DNA of 64,000 nucleotides from Halovivax asiaticus JCM 14624 (GTDB lineage: Archaea > Halobacteriota > Halobacteria > Halobacteriales > Natrialbaceae). Shown piece by piece: positions 42,892 to 51,993 of this stretch. The stretch lies in assembly GCF_000337515.1 (NCBI RefSeq), contig NZ_AOIQ01000010.1, positions 1-64,000 on the forward strand, in the 5' to 3' direction. The translations under genes were made by a program, and so were the position numbers. Each line of letters begins with the position of its first letter. Positions within the stretch are counted from its first letter, which is position 1. The notes under the pieces are model-generated. The model was given only the letters and a program-made list of their open reading frames with translations. It was not told the origin of the DNA and searched no databases.

Positions 42892-44085
42892 CTACTCCTC
42901 GTCAGGCCGGTCGGTTGCCACGACGGCTTCGAACGCCCGCAGGATGACGCGTTTGGTGACCGCACCACGGGTTGTCCAGTGGTTCGCATAATCGAGCATG
43001 TCGTCGTAGATGTCGGGTTTGCAGCCCGCGGCCTTCGGATGACCGCCGCCGTTGACGCGGTCGGCGACCTCGTGGCAGCGGTCGAACGTGTCGGTCCCGC
43101 GGATCGAGGCGCTCCCGGCGGGTTTGACGACGACGGCGGCGTCGGCACCCTGTTCGCGAAGCGCCTCCGCGACCTCGTTCTGCGAGCAGCGGCCGTAGGT
43201 GACGCCGACGGTGTAGGGACCGACCGCGTGGAACTCCGCGCGGTCGACCGCATACTCGATCAGGCGCTCTTTCTCGACGCGACGCTCGGCGAGGAACTCG
43301 CGCACCCACTCGGGCAGGTCGGCGCCGTGTTTACGGACGACTTCGACGTACTCCTCGGGATCGGTCCAGTACGCGTAGTCCGCGAGGTCGTCGCTGCGTG
43401 CATCCTCGCGGATCCAGAGGTCGTGATCGCGCGTGACGGCGACGAGATCGGTGAGGCGATCGTCGAACGTGGTTTCGAGCGATCGCGCGACGACATCCGC
43501 GCTGCACTCCTCGTCGGAGTCGCCGACGACGAGTTCCGCGCCCGCGTCCCGGACGGCCGCCGCGACGTCGTCGTCCCACTGGTGGTGGTCGTACCAGCGA
43601 ACCGAGTCGGCGACGTTCACCGCCGCATCGAGGTCGTCGGCGACGTACTCGTACCGATCGGGAGCGAGGTCGCAGACGAAGAGGTCGACGCCGGACCTGG
43701 CGGCACCGGCGACGCGACCGAGGGCGTCCTCGACGTCGTGGGGACTCGCCGGCACCAGCACCACGTCGTGTGGACCCGGCTCGGGGGCGTCGATCGCCTC
43801 GGCCGGAGTGTCGTCCTCGTCGCCTTCGGTGTCGCCCTCGTCGTTTCTCGCGTCCGGCTCCGGCGGTTCCAGCACGTCGTCGTAGGCCTCGCGGATCAGC
43901 GCGACGCAGGCCAGCCCATCGGCGTCGGGGTCGGCGACGACGACACACTCGGCGTCGGCGACGGCGGCTTCGATGCGGTCGCTCTCGAGGTCGGCCTCGA
44001 GGTCGTCGGGGAGGAAGAAGCCGGCTCCGGGGAGCAGACTCCGGCGCGCCGGGTCGAGATCCGTCGTGTCGAACAGGTCGTCCAT
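42892..44085 (-). CDS. DHH family phosphoesterase with DHHA1 domain
   Basis: 397 residues. DHH motifs: VVADPDADGLAC (motif I), LFVCDLAPD, YDHHQW (motif III) and the DHHA1 substrate loop GGGHPKAAGC. This set is typical of RecJ/Orn-like or NrnA-like nucleases acting on single-stranded DNA or short oligonucleotides. An acidic insertion (EGDTEGDEDDTP, residues ~80-95) is a haloarchaeal addition. It converges with the S9 peptidase gene. Confidence 0.9.
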   Translation of the reverse strand: MDDLFDTTDLDPARRSLLPGAGFFLPDDLEADLESDRIEAAVADAECVVVADPDADGLACVALIREAYDDVLEPPEPDARNDEGDTEGDEDDTPAEAIDAPEPGPHDVVLVPASPHDVEDALGRVAGAARSGVDLFVCDLAPDRYEYVADDLDAAVNVADSVRWYDHHQWDDDVAAAVRDAGAELVVGDSDEECSADVVARSLETTFDDRLTDLVAVTRDHDLWIREDARSDDLADYAYWTDPEEYVEVVRKHGADLPEWVREFLAERRVEKERLIEYAVDRAEFHAVGPYTVGVTYGRCSQNEVAEALREQGADAAVVVKPAGSASIRGTDTFDRCHEVADRVNGGGHPKAAGCKPDIYDDMLDYANHWTTRGAVTKRVILRAFEAVVATDRPDEE

Positions 44086-44148
44086 GCGCTCCGTTCGCGG
44101 AGCGGGGGGAAGAACTCGGCGGTCTCCGGTCGGTCTGTAGTGTGATAC

Positions 44149-44595
44149 TCAGCGTTCGGCTTCCTCGTCCGTGGCGAGCTGGCGCACCGTGAGGACCGGG
44201 ACCGACGACGTCCTGACGAGGTGTTCGGCGACGCTGCCGAGGAGCTGACGGTGTTCACCGTGGCGCCCGCGCGTGCCAGCGACGATCAGGTCGGCGTCGA
44301 TCTCGTCGGCGTGGGCCCGGATCTCGGCTTCGGGCCGCCCGTCGCGGATGGCCGTCGAGACGGACTCGGTCGCCACCTGCTGCTCGAAGGAATCGAGCGC
44401 CGTCTCCGCCTGCGACTCCAGCGCGGCTCGATACTCCTCGCGGAGCGCCTCGGGAGTGGACGCGAGTTCACCCGTATCCAGCACCGTCACCGCGTGAAGG
44501 TCGGCGTCGAAGCGCTCTGCGACGTCGAGGCCGACGTCGATGGCGCGCCTGACGCTTTCGGACCCGTCCGTCGCGACGAGCACTCGCTCGAACAT
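44149..44595 (-). CDS. Universal stress protein 1
   Basis: 148 residues from the ATG at 44595 (MFERVLVATDGSES). UspA fold with ATP-binding loop near the C-terminus: IVAGTRGRHGEHRQLLGSVAEHL fits G-2x-G-9x-G(S/T). Probably an ATP-binding dimer. A TATA-like patch (minus strand GGAATTATGGG, near 44621-44631) sits 26-36 bases upstream. It is divergent from a second UspA gene. Confidence 0.9.
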   Translation of the reverse strand: MFERVLVATDGSESVRRAIDVGLDVAERFDADLHAVTVLDTGELASTPEALREEYRAALESQAETALDSFEQQVATESVSTAIRDGRPEAEIRAHADEIDADLIVAGTRGRHGEHRQLLGSVAEHLVRTSSVPVLTVRQLATDEEAER

Positions 44596-44730
44596 AGGCG
44601 TGGGTTCGGATCGCCCGCCCATAATTCCTCCCGTCCACCTCGGCACTGCTCCCTGGCCGACAATCCCTCGTCCCGGCATCGCCCACGCCGCTCGACTCGA
44701 CGCCTTCGAATCCCCGGCCGAAGAGGGACC

Positions 44731-44738
44731 TTTTTGAT
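44731..44738 (+). promoter_or_regulatory. TATA-like box of the second UspA gene
   Basis: TTTTTGAT, 23-30 bases before the ATG at 44761, preceded by GC-rich sequence. Confidence 0.45.
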
Positions 44739-44760
44739 CCCGGTCGACGCACCCTCCGGC

Positions 44761-45216
44761 ATGGACGACACCGCTGCGCTTTCGGTCGAAACGGTGCTCG
44801 CTCCCGTCGACGGCAGCGACGCCTCGACGGCCGCGGTCGACGACGCCGTCGAACTCGCCGACCGCTACGACGCCACCGTCCACGTCCTCTTCGTCCTCGG
44901 TCGCGAGGTCGTCCTCGGGATGGACGCCGACGCCGTCGAGGAAGCCGACGTTGCCGAGAGCGTCAGGACGTACCTCGCGGACGTGCGGTCCCACGCCGAC
45001 GACCGCGGCGTCCCGATCACCACGTCGACGGTTCACGGCTTCTCGCGCGAGCGAAAGACGACCCACCCGGGAAGCGTCGTACTGGACACGGCCGACGATG
45101 TCGACGCCGACCTCGTCGTCGTCCCGCGGCCCTCGACCGACGGCCCCGCCACCGTCCTGGAAACCGTCGCCGAGTACGTGCTGGGCTATGCGACCCAGCC
45201 GGTGCTCTCGGTCTGA
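44761..45216 (+). CDS. Universal stress protein 2, non-ATP-loop type
   Basis: 151 residues. Starts ETVLAPVDGSDASTAAVDDA, typical UspA beta1-alpha1. The C-terminal part (DLVVVPRPSTDGPATVLETVAEYVLGYATQPVLSV) lacks the clear G-2x-G-9x-G(S/T) loop, so it may belong to the subgroup that does not bind ATP. Divergent from UspA 1 with a shared 165-base promoter region. Confidence 0.86.
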   Translation: MDDTAALSVETVLAPVDGSDASTAAVDDAVELADRYDATVHVLFVLGREVVLGMDADAVEEADVAESVRTYLADVRSHADDRGVPITTSTVHGFSRERKTTHPGSVVLDTADDVDADLVVVPRPSTDGPATVLETVAEYVLGYATQPVLSV

Positions 45217-45283
45217 GGAGCGGTGGAATCACCGGCACGCACACGGGTCACCGTCGCGAGGCGAGAATCGATACCGTCGCCGA

Positions 45284-45994
45284 TCAGGCCGGATCGAGCT
45301 GGATCGACATCTCGATGTCGAATCGCTCCGTTCCCACGGATTCGAACCCGGTCGATTCGTACAGCGAGATCGCCGGGCTGTTCCAGCGTTCGACGGTGAG
45401 CCAGACGTGTTCGATCCCGACCGCGGCCGCTTCGCCGAGGAGGTGTTCGAGCAGTGCGGTTCCGACGCCTGCCCCCTGATACTCCTGTAAGACGAAGATC
45501 GCGAGTTCCCACTCGTAGCGACCCGGTTCGTCGAGTGCGTCCGACTCGTCGGTGTCGGGGACGAGGACGGCGTGGCCGACGTACTCGATCGATCCGGCGT
45601 CGGCGCTGGTGGCGTCTGCGTCCGCGTCGATGTTCCGGTCGGCGCCAGCGTCGTCGTTCCGGTCGACGTCAGCGTCGAGCGTGGACGCGTCCGGTGTCGC
45701 TTGGCCAGCCGAGGCGGTCGGCTCCAGCGGCCGAACCGCGACGTTGACACCGGTGTCGATCAGCGGGTCGAGCCAGTCGCGGATCTGCGCCTCGCCGGTC
45801 GGCGGGATGCCCTGGGCCCGATCGGCCGGGTTGAATCGATCGTACATCCGCGTGAGCGAGTCGTGGACTGCCCCATCGGTGGCCACCCGTTCGATCGCGA
45901 GGTCGCGGCCCTCGGCGTCGGTGTGCGTCGCGGGCGGGGTCGGAAACGGCCCGGCGGGTTCGTCCGGGTACCGTCGCGAGCGTTCCACGTTCAT
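45284..45994 (-). CDS. GNAT family N-acetyltransferase
   Basis: 236 residues. The acetyl-CoA site is LQEYQGAGVGTALLEHLL (Q/R-x-x-G-x-G/A), followed by VWLTVERWNSPAISLYESTGFE, the standard GNAT ending. The middle holds a long Asp/Ala/Asn-rich insertion (about residues 90-140) between the second and third strands. Substrate unknown. Its start overlaps the stop of the UspA gene at 45991 by 4 bases. Confidence 0.85.
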   Translation of the reverse strand: MNVERSRRYPDEPAGPFPTPPATHTDAEGRDLAIERVATDGAVHDSLTRMYDRFNPADRAQGIPPTGEAQIRDWLDPLIDTGVNVAVRPLEPTASAGQATPDASTLDADVDRNDDAGADRNIDADADATSADAGSIEYVGHAVLVPDTDESDALDEPGRYEWELAIFVLQEYQGAGVGTALLEHLLGEAAAVGIEHVWLTVERWNSPAISLYESTGFESVGTERFDIEMSIQLDPA

Positions 45995-46359
45995 CGGATG
46001 AGGGTGACCGGCATCGAGGCGTTCAACAGGACGAACTCCGTGATCGGGCCGAGGCGGATCTTGCCCATCGGCGTCTCGGTCCCGCCGCCGATGACGACGT
46101 GGTCGAACCCCTCCCGTTCGGCGAGGTCGACCAGCGCCGGGCCGGGATCGCCCTCGAGTTCGCGGATATCCGCGTCGAACCCGGCCGCTTCGAGGGTCGC
46201 TGCCGTCTCCGACCGCATCTCCGCTGGCGATCGCGGGGCGTCGGCTTTGTCCAGGATAGCCACGACCAGCTCGTCACCGACCGCGCTGGCGCGGTCGATG
46301 GTGGCCTCCAGGGCCTGGATCGATTCGTCGGTCCCGCCGAGGCCCAGCAACACGTTCAT
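45991..46359 (-). CDS. Universal stress protein 3, short form
   Basis: 122 residues from the ATG at 46359 (MNVLLGLGGTDES). Shorter than most UspA; retains FDHVVIGGGTETPMGKIRLGPITEFV, close to the ATP-loop pattern. It overlaps the acetyltransferase gene downstream (ATGA), so the two are translationally coupled; acetylation linked to a UspA is a known theme, but no specific function can be given. Confidence 0.85.
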   Translation of the reverse strand: MNVLLGLGGTDESIQALEATIDRASAVGDELVVAILDKADAPRSPAEMRSETAATLEAAGFDADIRELEGDPGPALVDLAEREGFDHVVIGGGTETPMGKIRLGPITEFVLLNASMPVTLIR

Positions 46360-46455
46360 ACTCCGCGTTTGCGGGGCCGGGGGAAAATAATTGCGGGGCC
46401 ACGCACCGATCACGCCGAGCCGTCGCGAGAAGCCGACCGGTTCGAGAGGAGGGCG

Positions 46456-46644
46456 CTATTCGGCGTCCGTCCGGTCTTTGATCGTCCCGAACTGGTCGAG
46501 CGGTTCGTCGGTCGAGTCGTCGGATTCGACCGAGACCGTTCCGTCGTAGTCGTTTCGTGGACCGAAACCGCGGCTTCGTCGTCCACCTCCGGTGTTCGAC
46601 GATTGCGTCTCCTGTTTGGATTCGTCGTCGCTTCCAAAACCCAT
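46456..46644 (-). CDS. DUF5786-like small protein
   Basis: 62 residues from the ATG at 46644. MGFGSDDESKQETQ at the start and EPLDQFGTIKDRTDAE at the end match the haloarchaeal small-protein family known as DUF5786 (MGFGSYDESEQ type). The middle is Gly/Arg-rich (NTGGGRRSRGFGPRN), an unusual insertion for that family. Soluble, function unknown. Confidence 0.7.
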   Translation of the reverse strand: MGFGSDDESKQETQSSNTGGGRRSRGFGPRNDYDGTVSVESDDSTDEPLDQFGTIKDRTDAE

Positions 46645-46802
46645 ACCCGCGCTGGGGTGACCAGTGGCGAAAGTCCGGCGAAATTCACTGATACAGGGAC
46701 GGTGAATCACGGGATGGGTGAGTATTCGCCGTCAGCGTGGCGCCCTGACGCGAGGGTCCGGGAACAAATAGAATACCCTACAAATATAGATTTCAGCGAG
46801 CG

Positions 46803-46808
46803 TTTATC
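46803..46808 (+). promoter_or_regulatory. TATA-like box of the superoxide dismutase gene
   Basis: TTTATC 30-35 bases before the ATG at 46838, with a further AT-rich patch at 46766-46793. Confidence 0.5.
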
Positions 46809-46837
46809 CTCGACGCCGCCGTCGGTACGTTCGACGC

Positions 46838-47440
46838 ATGACAACGTACGAACTCCCACCGTTACCTTACGAGTACGATGCACTGGAACCGCACATCTCC
46901 GAGCAGGTGCTCACCTGGCACCACGACACGCACCACCAGGGCTACGTGGACGGTTGGAACGCCGCCGAGCGGACGCTCGCCGAGAACCGAGACTCGGGGG
47001 ACGTCGACTCCTCACCTGGCGCGATTCGCGACGTGACCCACAACGGCTCGGGCCACATCCTGCACGACCTATTCTGGCAGAACATGTCTCCCGGCGGCGG
47101 CGACAAGCCGACCGGCTCGCTGGCCGAACGCATCGAGGCCGACTTCGGCTCCTACGACGCCTGGAAGGCCGAGTTCGAGGCCGCCGCGGGCGCCGCCGGC
47201 GGCTGGGCGCTACTCGTCTACGACAGCGTCTCGAACCGGTTGCGCAACGTCGTCGTCGACAAGCACGATCAGGGCGCGCTCTGGGGATCGCACCCGATTC
47301 TGGCGCTCGACGTCTGGGAACACTCGTACTACTACGACTACGGCCCGGATCGCGGCGACTTCGTCGACGCGTTCTTCGCCGTCGTCGACTGGGACGAGCC
47401 GACGAGGCGGTACGAATCGGCCACCGAACGCTTCGAGTAA
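46838..47440 (+). CDS. sod: Superoxide dismutase (Mn/Fe type)
   Basis: 200 residues. Metal ligands lie in LTWHHDTHHQGYVDG (first His), SGHILHDLFWQN (second His) and ALDVWEHSYYYDYG (Asp and third His), and the family start YELPPLPYEYDALEPHIS is intact. It converts superoxide to peroxide in the cytoplasm. Haloarchaeal members use manganese; the sequence suits that. It stands alone with its own promoter. Confidence 0.96.
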   Translation: MTTYELPPLPYEYDALEPHISEQVLTWHHDTHHQGYVDGWNAAERTLAENRDSGDVDSSPGAIRDVTHNGSGHILHDLFWQNMSPGGGDKPTGSLAERIEADFGSYDAWKAEFEAAAGAAGGWALLVYDSVSNRLRNVVVDKHDQGALWGSHPILALDVWEHSYYYDYGPDRGDFVDAFFAVVDWDEPTRRYESATERFE

Positions 47441-47613
47441 GGACTCGAGCGAGCGATTAGACGCCGATTGGCGGGTCTACCGTGGGTAGGTGGCCCCGAT
47501 CGCGACGAGTAACGATTGTCGCGGCCCGGCAGTCCGCTTCTGCCTCCGTCCATCTCCATCGAGTTCGCACGAGTCGGCCGCCGAGCGGGTGGCCGGACGC
47601 GACGACAGTCCGC

Positions 47614-47778
47614 TCACCCAGACAGGAACGCGGCGGCGACGATCCCGATCGCCAGTCCGATCGAGAGGCCGAGCGCCGGGTCGTCCATCACGACGCCGAG
47701 GAGGAGACCGATCCCCGCGCCGACGGCGATTCCCGCGCCAACCGTCTCGCCGTCGGGCCGGTCGTCGGAGCGTGGCAT
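47614..47778 (-). CDS. 54-residue glycine-zipper membrane protein
   Basis: ATG at 47778 to TGA at 47614. MPRSDDRPDGETVGAGIAVG, then AGIGLLLGVVMDDPALGLSI and GLAIGIVAAAFLSG: two hydrophobic Gly/Ala-rich helices joined by a DDPALG loop, after an acidic/basic head. Small-residue spacing suggests tight helix packing. G/C-ending codons support coding. Function unknown; the family is probably wider than this genome. Confidence 0.7.
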   Translation of the reverse strand: MPRSDDRPDGETVGAGIAVGAGIGLLLGVVMDDPALGLSIGLAIGIVAAAFLSG

Positions 47779-47846
47779 GGCAAACCGGACACCGCAGCGG
47801 CGGAAAACCCCTCCGCCGCGTCTCAGCGCTCGTAGCAGCCTGAACG

Positions 47847-48542
47847 CTATCGACTCGCCTGAAGCTCGAGCTGGGTGGGCTGCTCACCGCGCCCGGAGAC
47901 GGCCACCGACAGCGTGTCGGGAACAACCTGGGCAAACACGAGTCGGACGAGCACGGAGACAGGTGTGATCGCCTCGCCGCAGAGGTCCTCGGGTGGGGCG
48001 GTTCGCGTCACGGCGAGCGGGAGCTGAGGCCGCCCTGCCTCGTCGACCGTCGGCTCGTCGTCGAGTTCGAGGGCGTAACAGGTCTGGGGCGCAAGCGCCT
48101 GGACGTAGACGAGCGTCTCGCCGTCATCGAACGCCGTTTCGGCGACGAAGGCGCGGACGGCGTCGGCGTCAGGGCCGGTGGCGGCCGCGAACGCCGTCTC
48201 CGCGGCCGATCTCGAGGCCAGGTAGACACCCCAGACGTCCGTCTCGGCCCCGCGCCCGACGGTCGGGTCGACGACATGATCGCTCACCGCGTAGTCGGTG
48301 AGCGTGACCGCTGGGTCGTCGCCGGACGCGTCTGTGCCGGGCGTACCGTCGGCGGACTTGTTCGAGCCGGACTCGGGGTCCGCAGATTCGTTGTCGCCAG
48401 TCGGTCCACCGGCGGACTCGTTGTCGCCAGGTTCGTCGGGCCCGGCCGGCCCGCCACCGGAACCGATGCGGTCCCGAAGACAGCCCCCGGCCGTGGCCGC
48501 GAGGAGCGTTGCCACGCTGGCGAGTGTTCGACGGCGGTGCAT
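47847..48542 (-). CDS. Lipoprotein with disordered spacer
   Basis: 231 residues. RRRTLASVATLLAATAGGC is the signal with a Cys for lipidation. Residues ~25-75 are Gly/Asp/Asn/Ser repeats of NESA(G/D)-type words, then a ~150-residue domain (VTLTDYAVSDHVVDPTVGRG, ALAPQTCYALELDDEP) with two Cys that could pair. Divergent from another lipoprotein gene at 48684. No function assigned. Confidence 0.78.
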   Translation of the reverse strand: MHRRRTLASVATLLAATAGGCLRDRIGSGGGPAGPDEPGDNESAGGPTGDNESADPESGSNKSADGTPGTDASGDDPAVTLTDYAVSDHVVDPTVGRGAETDVWGVYLASRSAAETAFAAATGPDADAVRAFVAETAFDDGETLVYVQALAPQTCYALELDDEPTVDEAGRPQLPLAVTRTAPPEDLCGEAITPVSVLVRLVFAQVVPDTLSVAVSGRGEQPTQLELQASR

Positions 48543-48683
48543 ACTCGGTCAGTGGCCGCTATACTCGACAGCGATAAACCGCTTTGTGCTGGCTATCGCG
48601 TCTGTTCAGTTCGCGAGAACGAGAGTTACGAGAGGCGTCGCCAGACTCGCCGGACTAATATAGCCACTCCGACAAGACAGGGT

Positions 48684-49181
48684 ATGGAGTCGACCGGCGG
48701 CGACCACGCTACCGAGCGCGGCGCGGTTTCTCGACGCCGCGTGCTCGCGATGGGGACGGGCGCACTCGCCGTCGCGACCGCGGGCTGCACACGGCTGAGC
48801 GAGATGATCGTCGATCGCGTCGTCGGCGACGTCAACGTGTTCAACACGACTGATGAACCCGTGACCGGCTCGCTCACACTGACCGATCCGAGCGGCGAGA
48901 CACTGCTCGATACGGAACTGGACCTGACCCCGGACGGGGACGACGGGATCTACGAGGACACGCTGACGACCGCCGGCACGTACGCGATCGCCGTTATGTT
49001 CGAGACGGCTGACGGATCCACGTCCGGTGCCGACTCCGGGACGATCGAGGTCAGTGACCCCGACGAAGAACACGTCGTCGTTTTCCTCGGCCAGGCCTAC
49101 ACCGACCAGCCGGTCACGATCGAAGTCGTCGAGGACTTCGCCGAACTGGAGGGGACGATCGAGGGCGACGGTCGGCCCTGA
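48684..49181 (+). CDS. Tat lipoprotein with immunoglobulin-like domain
   Basis: 165 residues from the ATG at 48684. SRRRVLAMGTGALAVATAGC is a Tat lipobox signal. The mature part (VNVFNTTDEPVTGSLTLTDP, TTAGTYAIAVMFETADGS) is a single beta-sandwich of the kind haloarchaea use at the cell surface. No catalytic residues seen. Confidence 0.8.
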   Translation: MESTGGDHATERGAVSRRRVLAMGTGALAVATAGCTRLSEMIVDRVVGDVNVFNTTDEPVTGSLTLTDPSGETLLDTELDLTPDGDDGIYEDTLTTAGTYAIAVMFETADGSTSGADSGTIEVSDPDEEHVVVFLGQAYTDQPVTIEVVEDFAELEGTIEGDGRP

Positions 49182-49208
49182 TCGGCGTCCACAGCCACCC
49201 GACGGGAC

Positions 49209-49709
49209 CTACCCACCGCGCCGGTGGCGCTCGGGGCGCGTGTCCGCATCCGGATCGTGCAGCCAGTAGAAGGCCGGCACGTAGGCGAGCCAGGCGAGAA
49301 CGTACGCCCCGCCGAGCACGAGACTCCGCGTGTCGAACGCCTGGACGGCGCCGTCGACCAGCCCGATGGCGAGGACGATCGCGACGAGCGCCGCTATCGA
49401 GGGATTCTCGAGCCAGTCGTAGACGACGCCGACGAGCGAGCCGATCACGTACGCCAGTGCGTACCGGCCGACGACCGCGCCCGCGGTGTAGAGCCAGAAG
49501 TAGACCGTCACCGTCGCGCCGGGATCGAGTCCGACGAGACTCGGGCCGAGGCCGACGAGTTCGACCGACGTGAGCAGACGTCCGACGAACGCCTCGCGGA
49601 CCGACAGCAGGCTCACGACGGCCAGGATCGCCGTCAGGAGCCCGACGACGCGGCCCGCCTTGACGCCGGTCCGTGCCGGATCGACGCGATCGATCGAGAC
49701 GTCGCTCAT
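49209..49709 (-). CDS. Four-helix membrane protein
   Basis: 166 residues from the ATG at 49709 (MSDVSIDRVDPARTG); the frame continues upstream to 49820 with Ala/Pro-rich sequence that is less likely. Helices: VVGLLTAILAVVSLLSV, TVYFWLYTAGAVVGRYALAYV, PSIAALVAIVLAIGLVDGAV and LGGAYVLAWLAYVPAFYWL. Ends with a basic cytoplasmic tail. Family not recognised. Confidence 0.7.
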   Translation of the reverse strand: MSDVSIDRVDPARTGVKAGRVVGLLTAILAVVSLLSVREAFVGRLLTSVELVGLGPSLVGLDPGATVTVYFWLYTAGAVVGRYALAYVIGSLVGVVYDWLENPSIAALVAIVLAIGLVDGAVQAFDTRSLVLGGAYVLAWLAYVPAFYWLHDPDADTRPERHRRGG

Positions 49710-49875
49710 GTGGTGGGCGAACAGCGCTGGAGTGGCGAACAGGTTCGCGGCCGGGGTAGATGACGGCGCGGTAGCGGCCGGGGTGGCTGCCAGTGCGGGA
49801 GCCGACGCGGGAAGTGCCAACGAGGTAGCGAACGCGGCAGGTGCCAGCGCAACACCCGCCGAGGTACGACGGCGG

Positions 49876-50190
49876 TCACTGCAGCGTCACTGCCGTCCCG
49901 TAGGCGATGACCTCCGAACTGCCGCCGGCGATCTCCGAACTCTCCATACGGACGTTGACGACCGCGTCGGCGCCCATCGCCTCCGCATCGTCGGTCATCC
50001 GGGCGATAGCCTCGTCGCGCGCATCGGTGAGCAGTTCCGAGTACGCCTTGAGCTCGCCGCCGGTGATGTTGCGGATGCTCTGGGTGATGTCGCGGCCGAC
50101 GTTTCTCGCCTTGACGGTGTTCCCGCGGGCGATGCCGAGTGCTTCTTCGATCTCTTCGTCCGGGATCGTCTCCGTCGTGACTATCTCCAT
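49876..50190 (-). CDS. YbjQ/UPF0145 family protein
   Basis: 104 residues. Typical YbjQ order: EIVTTETIPDEEIEEALGIA, RGNTVKARNVGRDI, KAYSELLTDARDEAIARM and GADAVVNVRMESSEI. The family forms a homopentamer and is sometimes called heavy-metal-binding, but its role is unproven. Confidence 0.92.
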   Translation of the reverse strand: MEIVTTETIPDEEIEEALGIARGNTVKARNVGRDITQSIRNITGGELKAYSELLTDARDEAIARMTDDAEAMGADAVVNVRMESSEIAGGSSEVIAYGTAVTLQ

Positions 50191-50335
50191 ACGAGAATAG
50201 TAGGAGAACCAAACAGTTCATCCTTACTATTACGCGCTATCATGTTCGAGCGATCGACCAGACGGACGTCGAGCGATCGGCCAGATAGACGGACCGGCTA
50301 GCAGTGGCGGCTTCGCTGGCTCCGAGGTCGGCCGA

Positions 50336-51019
50336 CTACGCGACACCGAGTTCGTCCAGCAACGTCCGGGCCGCCGCGTGCGAGGATTCGGGCCCGCGGC
50401 CCGTGATGAGATCGCCGTCGACCTGCACCGAGGTGTCGGCGTCGAGTTCGGCGTCCCAGTTCGCGCCGACGGCGCGGACCTCGTCTTCGACCCAGTAGGG
50501 AAGCTTTCGCCCGTCCGGCAGCAGCTCCTGGTCGTCGACGATCCCCTCCTCCCAGGCGTTCGGGAAGCCGGTGACGGTTCTGTCCGCTGCGAGGAACTCG
50601 CCGTCGGCGTCTCGCGTAAACGCCAGGAGCCCCACGGCGTGACAGACGACGAGCGCTTTGCCATCCTCGCCCGCGACGGCCTCACTGAAGAGCTCACGGG
50701 CGTGGTGATCCTGCGTCACGTCCCACGCCACCCCGTGCCCGCCGGGGAAGAAGACGGCGTCGTAGTCGTCCGCCACGGCGTCGGCGAGCGCGATTGGATC
50801 GTCGAGGCGCTCGTCGGAGTCGATCACGGTGCTGACGCGTTCAGCCGTCTCCTCGCCCACCTCGTCCGGGTCGAGCGACATGTCGTCGACGACCGGCGGC
50901 TCACCCGTCGGGGTGGCGACGGTGATCTCGACGCCCGCGTCGGATAGCGTCGTGAGCGGGTCGACGCACTCTTCTGCCCAGTAGCCGTGCTCGCTGACGA
51001 CGAACAGAATTGCAGTCAT
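50336..51019 (-). CDS. DJ-1/PfpI (class I glutamine amidotransferase-like) protein
   Basis: 227 residues from the ATG at 51019 (MTAILFVVSEHGYWAEE); the extended frame upstream is promoter sequence. Nucleophile Cys in ALVVCHAVGLL, preceded by the FFPGGHGVAWD strand and the family Glu in EHGYWAEE. The length matches the Hsp31/glyoxalase III-like branch. It could repair or detoxify glyoxal-type damage; exact activity unproven. Confidence 0.9.
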   Translation of the reverse strand: MTAILFVVSEHGYWAEECVDPLTTLSDAGVEITVATPTGEPPVVDDMSLDPDEVGEETAERVSTVIDSDERLDDPIALADAVADDYDAVFFPGGHGVAWDVTQDHHARELFSEAVAGEDGKALVVCHAVGLLAFTRDADGEFLAADRTVTGFPNAWEEGIVDDQELLPDGRKLPYWVEDEVRAVGANWDAELDADTSVQVDGDLITGRGPESSHAAARTLLDELGVA

Positions 51020-51190
51020 ACAGGAGCGGGAGGTACGGTGGCGATGATTGTAAGCGGCCGGGTCGCGGAACCCGCTGACGGTCGCGTCCTGAGACGGCGT
51101 TGCCACATCGACCGGGTCGAGACGGTCTGGCTTCGAATCGCCAAATGCTGGCCACAACGCCTACCAGCCGAGATCGGTCACCAATCGACA

Positions 51191-51556
51191 ATGGGAGAGG
51201 ATATTTCGGTCCTCCACGTCGACGACAACCCGGCGTTCGGGTCTCTCGTCGAGGCGTTCCTCTCGTGAGGAGCGGACGGATTCAAAATCCACAGCGAGCA
51301 CACCGTGTGAACCGGTCTCGAACGGCTCGCCGACGACGAGCCGACCGGCGACTGCGTCGGCAGCGATTACGACATGCCGTCGACCTGGGACTCGGTTCAG
51401 TCACGGGTCGAGACGAAGGAGACGGTCGAACTCGCCTATCGGGTTCGGACGAAGCAGGGGGACGTTCGCCACGTCGGTGAACGCTGACACGGCTGCCTCG
51501 ACGATTCGGGCTCGGTCGCTGCGCTCTATGGCCTGATCGTCGACATCACGGAGTGA
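51191..51556 (+). pseudogene. Decayed receiver-PAS signalling gene
   Basis: One open-like frame interrupted by in-frame TGA at 51266, 51308 and 51485, ending at TGA 51554. It still reads SVLHVDDNPAFGSLVEAFL (receiver start with acidic Asp pair), TGLERLADDEP, DCVGSDYDMP (phospho-Asp site), then after an apparent deletion VELAYRVRTKQGDVRHVGER and GSVAALYGLIVDITE (PAS/PAC end). Each stop could come from CGA or TGG by one transition. Haloarchaea have many such receiver-PAS kinases; this one is dead. Confidence 0.75.
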
Positions 51557-51993
51557 CGTCGCCGACACCCACACGGGCGGCGACAGCTGAATGATCGTTA
51601 GACTGGCTGGACCACTGGTCAGACTTATCAGCAATTCACCGTAAGAATGATTTTTCAGCACTGAAAGCGCGGAATTTCGCGTATTCACGGTGAAACCGAT
51701 GTCTCCTTCAACAGATACTTTTACGCCACGCCGCTGGTCGCCGGGCACATGCAGGTACTCGGCGTACCGGCACGCGACGCGACGAGGCGCGACAGTGGCG
51801 GACAATCGACGATGGCGACGGCCCCCGCTTCGTCGACGGATATCGATTCGGCGCCGACGAGGGGCGATTCGGGGTCGGCGGGACACGACCCGCTGTCGGC
51901 GAGACACGAACCGACGGGCACAGCACGAGCAAGCGAGGGTGCGGCGGCGGTAGCGCCGGCGAGCCGTAGACACAGATTCGGCGCTGCCAACCC
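51557..51993. other. Region between the decayed gene and the BCCT transporter
   Basis: 437 bases. An AT-rich patch (51640-51665) and a TATA-like TACTTTTAC (51715-51723), about 25-34 bases before an ATG at 51749, precede a possible leader ORF (see next entry). The stretch before 51640 holds no gene. Confidence 0.5.

Noticed and set aside
51191-51556. TGA recoding (selenocysteine or read-through) in the receiver-PAS frame
   Set aside because: The stops are not at Cys positions, there is no SECIS-like hairpin, and the protein also has a deletion; decay is simpler.
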